From positions 1-8,104 of the forward strand of contig JAISCK010000244.1 of NCBI GenBank assembly GCA_031265635.1: a stretch of 8,104 bases of DNA, written 5' to 3'. Below are positions 5,788-8,104 of this stretch, in pieces. Position numbers and translations under genes: made by a program. The stretch is from Spirochaetaceae bacterium. Its GTDB lineage: Bacteria > Spirochaetota > Spirochaetia > Treponematales > Breznakiellaceae. Within the stretch, counting starts at the first letter, position 1, and every line of letters begins with the position of its first letter. The notes beneath the pieces were generated by a model, which saw nothing but the letters and a program-made list of their open reading frames with translations, was not told the DNA's origin and searched no databases.

Positions 5788-5844
5788 TTTACCGCTAAGT
5801 CGAAAAAGTTTATTTTTTCCTTCTTTGAGTTTTTCGCGGGTAAA
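5788..5844. repeat. Imperfect long hairpin / degenerate palindromic repeat
   Basis: TTTACC-GC near 5788-5795 pairs with GCGGGTAAA (5836-5844), and CGAAAAA (5801-5807) pairs exactly with TTTTTCG (5829-5835), with an unpaired TAAGT on one side. On the minus strand the segment lies between the lipoprotein gene and the outer membrane protein gene. It may end the upstream transcript or be a repeat remnant; the evidence does not separate these. Confidence 0.35.
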
Positions 5845-5882
5845 TATTCTTGCTTCATTCCGGCTCCTGGTAATAGGCGGCT

Positions 5883-5939
5883 CTAATTGTCATAGGTTAT
5901 GGTATAATCCATGTTTACGCCGTCCTTGCTTGCCCGCAG
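5883..5939 (-). pseudogene. Orphan C-terminal tail of a paralogue of the adjacent lipoprotein
   Basis: On the minus strand, 35 bases after the lipoprotein stop codon and in a different frame, codons from 5939 read LRASKDGVNMDYTITYDN and then TAG (5883-5885). This aligns with the last residues of the lipoprotein, IRTSYNGVTKDYTLSYNGN, with 9 of 18 aligned residues identical and about 39 of 57 bases identical by hand count. The similarity stops abruptly at 5939, and there is no start codon or ribosome site. The simplest reading is the 3' stump of a related gene, left by recombination or deletion; a local tail duplication is the alternative. Confidence 0.65.
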
Positions 5940-5974
5940 GGCTTGAGCTTTTGCGCATCCCGTGCGCCAGCCGT

Positions 5975-8104
5975 TTAATTTCCGTTATACGACAGGGTAT
6001 AATCTTTGGTTACGCCGTTGTAACTTGTCCTTATAGTGATTGTCCTTTGACCGGAAAGAACCACGTCCCATGCTTCATACCCATCATAGGTACCTACTGA
6101 ATATCCAGTCGGGAAAAAAACAGTTGTACTTATGCCGGAGCCGGGCGGTCCGTATGCTGTTATCCCGATTTCATTAATAAACTCACTTATAGTGCCTAAA
6201 ATGTAGGAGCTGGTATAGCTGGTCGAGGACGAAAAAGAAACATTTATCGCCCCCCCTCTTTTTGTTCTTACGCCTAATCCGTATAAGCCTACGGCCGTTA
6301 GACCGGTGACGGTGGTGGTCTTTCCTCCGTAACTTACGGTAACAGTCTTTGCTCCGGGGCTTCTAAAATCGTAGGAGAGCGTATAGTCCGTAATCGTAAA
6401 CTCGTACCCGTGATCGTCGCTTCCCCTTATGACCATACCGGCTTTGTCAAAGCCTGTGTTCTCGGGTGCCTGCACCGGGTAGACTTTTGTCGTGGGCTGG
6501 GTATTTACCGTGATGGAAGTAAGAGTGCTTACAATGACATTCACCGTGTAGTTCTTGCTTGCGATTGTGTCTTCCGCGGTAACTTTGAATTGTACCGGGC
6601 TCGCATAGCCAGTGCCGGAAGTTACGCGCACCCACGTCGCGTTTTGGGACACGGTTATTGTCGGGGTCAGGCCGCTTGTAAGGCTTGTGCCGTAGGGTAC
6701 ATAGTAGGTGATGGTTGTTCCTGAAATCTGCCCCTTTGTTGAAGAAGTTGCCGTAACCGCAGGCCAACTGTTCAGTTTGAAGGAAGTAATATCACAGGCG
6801 GAAGAACCCACAGTAACCGGATAGGTCGCGGTAACGCCGCTGGGGGTATGCATAAACTCCACCGTTTTTGGTCCCCCTGAGGTAAAAGCGCCGCTTGGCG
6901 TTGTTATTACGCACTCAGCCACCGGTAGGATCAAATCCGTATACCCCGCCGCATCCTTTGCCTTTATGGTTACGCCGCTTAACGAAGGCGTTGCGCCTAC
7001 CGCGTACCGGGTCTGCTGCCCTTCTATTGAAGTTATACTGTCCAACGCCGCCGCGCTGACATTTACCGTGTAGTCGTTATAGTTTACGCGATCCTCAGCC
7101 TTAACCCTGAATACCACCGGGCCCTGGTAACTCACCCCCGTGGTCCGGCGCTCCCATGTCGCATAGGTGGACGGTATTATGGTTGGCGAGAGGCCGCTTG
7201 CGAGATTCGTGCCGTAGGGAACCTTGTAGCTGATGGTTGTTCCCGTAATCTGCCCTTTGGCCGAAGCGTCTTTTGTAACCTTGGGCCAGGTATTTATGTT
7301 GAATTCAACAATATCGCAGTCACTGGACGCATACTTCCGGTTTATATGCAGGGTGTAGGTCTTTGGCTCAACAACGCCGTGGGGGGCGCTGACCGTAATA
7401 GTTTTCGTATTAACGGTTCCGTCTCCGTAAAGGGGAAGGGAGACGTCGCCAATATCGCCGCTTATGACGGCCCCGCCGTTTGCCGAAGCCGCCACAATTC
7501 TGGCCGTTGGCGACGGAAAATCTGCGGCGGAGAAATCGGTATGTGTTGCCAAATTCTCCGGGGTCGGGGCGGGGTTTATAATTTTACTCTCATTGGTGGG
7601 GGTCAGCAATTCCAGACTACTAAGATTTACATCAAAATCAATATACGCGATATTGATGGTTCCCCGGTATAGGACCCGTCCGTCATCGGCATTTTTTATA
7701 ACAAGGTATACGCTCAAGTCATCCCCTTCGGCGGGAGTTCCGGTAAATGTTATATCCAGCTTATCCCCGTTTTGCGCGGCGCTCACCCCGCTAATCCCCG
7801 CGCCGCCAGAGTTTGTTGTCAGTACCGGGTCTTCTACGGCAAGGGTAAAGCCGTAGTTGTTTTCCAGGGGTACGCTGACCGTGTTCCCCGATGCCGGGGC
7901 CCCCAGGTCTGTGGGGACGCAGATATAGCCGTCAGGGGCGCTCTCCGGCGCGCCTGGCCCTGTAGAGGCAACGGCCCTGGGGCTTACCATTTCGGTCTGC
8001 TCGGCGATAAACTCGTCAAGGGGCGCGTCAAGCTCTATGGAGCAGGACACGGTAAAGAGGCTTGCGGCGGCAAGTGGTAAAAAAAGAAATCTAGTTATAA
8101 GCCG
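5975..8104 (-). CDS. Large surface lipoprotein with repeated DUF5018-like and Ig-like modules (5' partial)
   Basis: The frame is open to the right window edge, so the start lies a few codons outside. The visible leader RLITRFLFLPLAAASLFTVSC is a hydrophobic signal segment ending in a relaxed lipobox, with Cys at 8042-8044 as the likely lipidated residue. Numbering from the GTG at 8050: a linker to about 55, a first beta-sandwich about 56-145, a cadherin-like sandwich about 146-240, a DUF5018-like domain 245-340, an Ig-like (Big_3-like) domain about 340-417, a second DUF5018-like domain 419-514, a second Ig-like domain about 514-586, and a C-terminal beta domain to 691. The two DUF5018-like copies align without gaps at about 55 of 96 identical residues. 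It is probably a LolCDE client exposed at the surface, for adhesion or polymer binding; that role is inference. The GTG at 8050 is not a credible start because it would remove the signal peptide. Confidence 0.85.
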   Translation of the reverse strand, partial: RLITRFLFLPLAAASLFTVSCSIELDAPLDEFIAEQTEMVSPRAVASTGPGAPESAPDGYICVPTDLGAPASGNTVSVPLENNYGFTLAVEDPVLTTNSGGAGISGVSAAQNGDKLDITFTGTPAEGDDLSVYLVIKNADDGRVLYRGTINIAYIDFDVNLSSLELLTPTNESKIINPAPTPENLATHTDFSAADFPSPTARIVAASANGGAVISGDIGDVSLPLYGDGTVNTKTITVSAPHGVVEPKTYTLHINRKYASSDCDIVEFNINTWPKVTKDASAKGQITGTTISYKVPYGTNLASGLSPTIIPSTYATWERRTTGVSYQGPVVFRVKAEDRVNYNDYTVNVSAAALDSITSIEGQQTRYAVGATPSLSGVTIKAKDAAGYTDLILPVAECVITTPSGAFTSGGPKTVEFMHTPSGVTATYPVTVGSSACDITSFKLNSWPAVTATSSTKGQISGTTITYYVPYGTSLTSGLTPTITVSQNATWVRVTSGTGYASPVQFKVTAEDTIASKNYTVNVIVSTLTSITVNTQPTTKVYPVQAPENTGFDKAGMVIRGSDDHGYEFTITDYTLSYDFRSPGAKTVTVSYGGKTTTVTGLTAVGLYGLGVRTKRGGAINVSFSSSTSYTSSYILGTISEFINEIGITAYGPPGSGISTTVFFPTGYSVGTYDGYEAWDVVLSGQRTITIRTSYNGVTKDYTLSYNGN
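6509..6796 (-). repeat. Intragenic repeat copy 2 (DUF5018-like module)
   Basis: This encodes residues 419-514 of the lipoprotein, beginning CDITSF and ending LTSIT, without gaps against copy 1 at 7031-7318. Each copy is followed by an Ig-like domain, so the true duplicated unit is the domain pair of about 174 residues, though the Ig-like halves have diverged more. Confidence 0.85.
7031..7318 (-). repeat. Intragenic repeat copy 1 (DUF5018-like module)
   Basis: This encodes residues 245-340 of the lipoprotein, beginning CDIVEF and ending LDSIT. It is 57 percent identical in protein to the copy at 6509-6796, 522 bases away, and locally very similar in DNA, for example around 7211-7260 against 6689-6739. 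Key shared positions are the leading Cys-Asp-Ile, GQI(T/S)GTTI, VPYGT, ATW, AED and YTVNV. Confidence 0.85.

Noticed and set aside
5825..6100. Plus-strand open frame of 91 residues
   Set aside because: It lies opposite the end of the lipoprotein gene and the orphan tail, whose reading on the minus strand is supported by similarity.

Overview
The window looks like a piece of a spirochaete chromosome, most likely a Treponema (possibly a gut-associated one). The basis is a four-gene transcription unit ending in a lolC-lolD-lolE lipoprotein exporter with heavy use of the ATA isoleucine codon, a relaxed spirochaete-type lipobox, and lipoproteins and outer membrane proteins built from Ig-like domains. 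The genus assignment is inference; no rRNA or marker gene is present to confirm it.

Left part, plus strand (1-3838): the 3' end of an unrecognised gene with YD/MORN-like beta-hairpin sequence, then lolC (GTG start at 509), lolD (ATG at 1794, overlapping lolC by 8 bases) and lolE (GTG at 2558, overlapping lolD by 4 bases). The tight spacing indicates one operon. Together LolCDE would extract mature outer-membrane lipoproteins from the inner membrane and hand them to a periplasmic carrier.

Middle (3839-4519): 681 bases between convergent genes with no credible protein gene. The first 390 bases are a dense row of hairpins, including a perfect 41-bp direct repeat with an internal hairpin, two variable hairpins that differ by a compensatory base-pair change, and a 16-bp-arm inverted repeat. 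A strong sigma70-like promoter motif follows directly, with no recognisable gene after it. An AT-rich palindrome lies further on.

Right part, minus strand (4520-8104): a predicted outer membrane protein (TTG start at 5674; signal peptide, Fn3-like and IPT/TIG-like domains, C-terminal beta-barrel ending in Phe), and upstream of it a large surface lipoprotein with two copies of a DUF5018-like plus Ig-like module, whose first few codons lie beyond the window. Between them are a CGAA-box repeat tract that overlaps the putative promoter of the outer membrane protein gene, and an orphan C-terminal tail of a paralogue of the lipoprotein.

I do not see a clear new defence, biosynthetic or mobile system. 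The most interesting material is the structured repeat cluster and the duplicated tail behind the lipoprotein gene.
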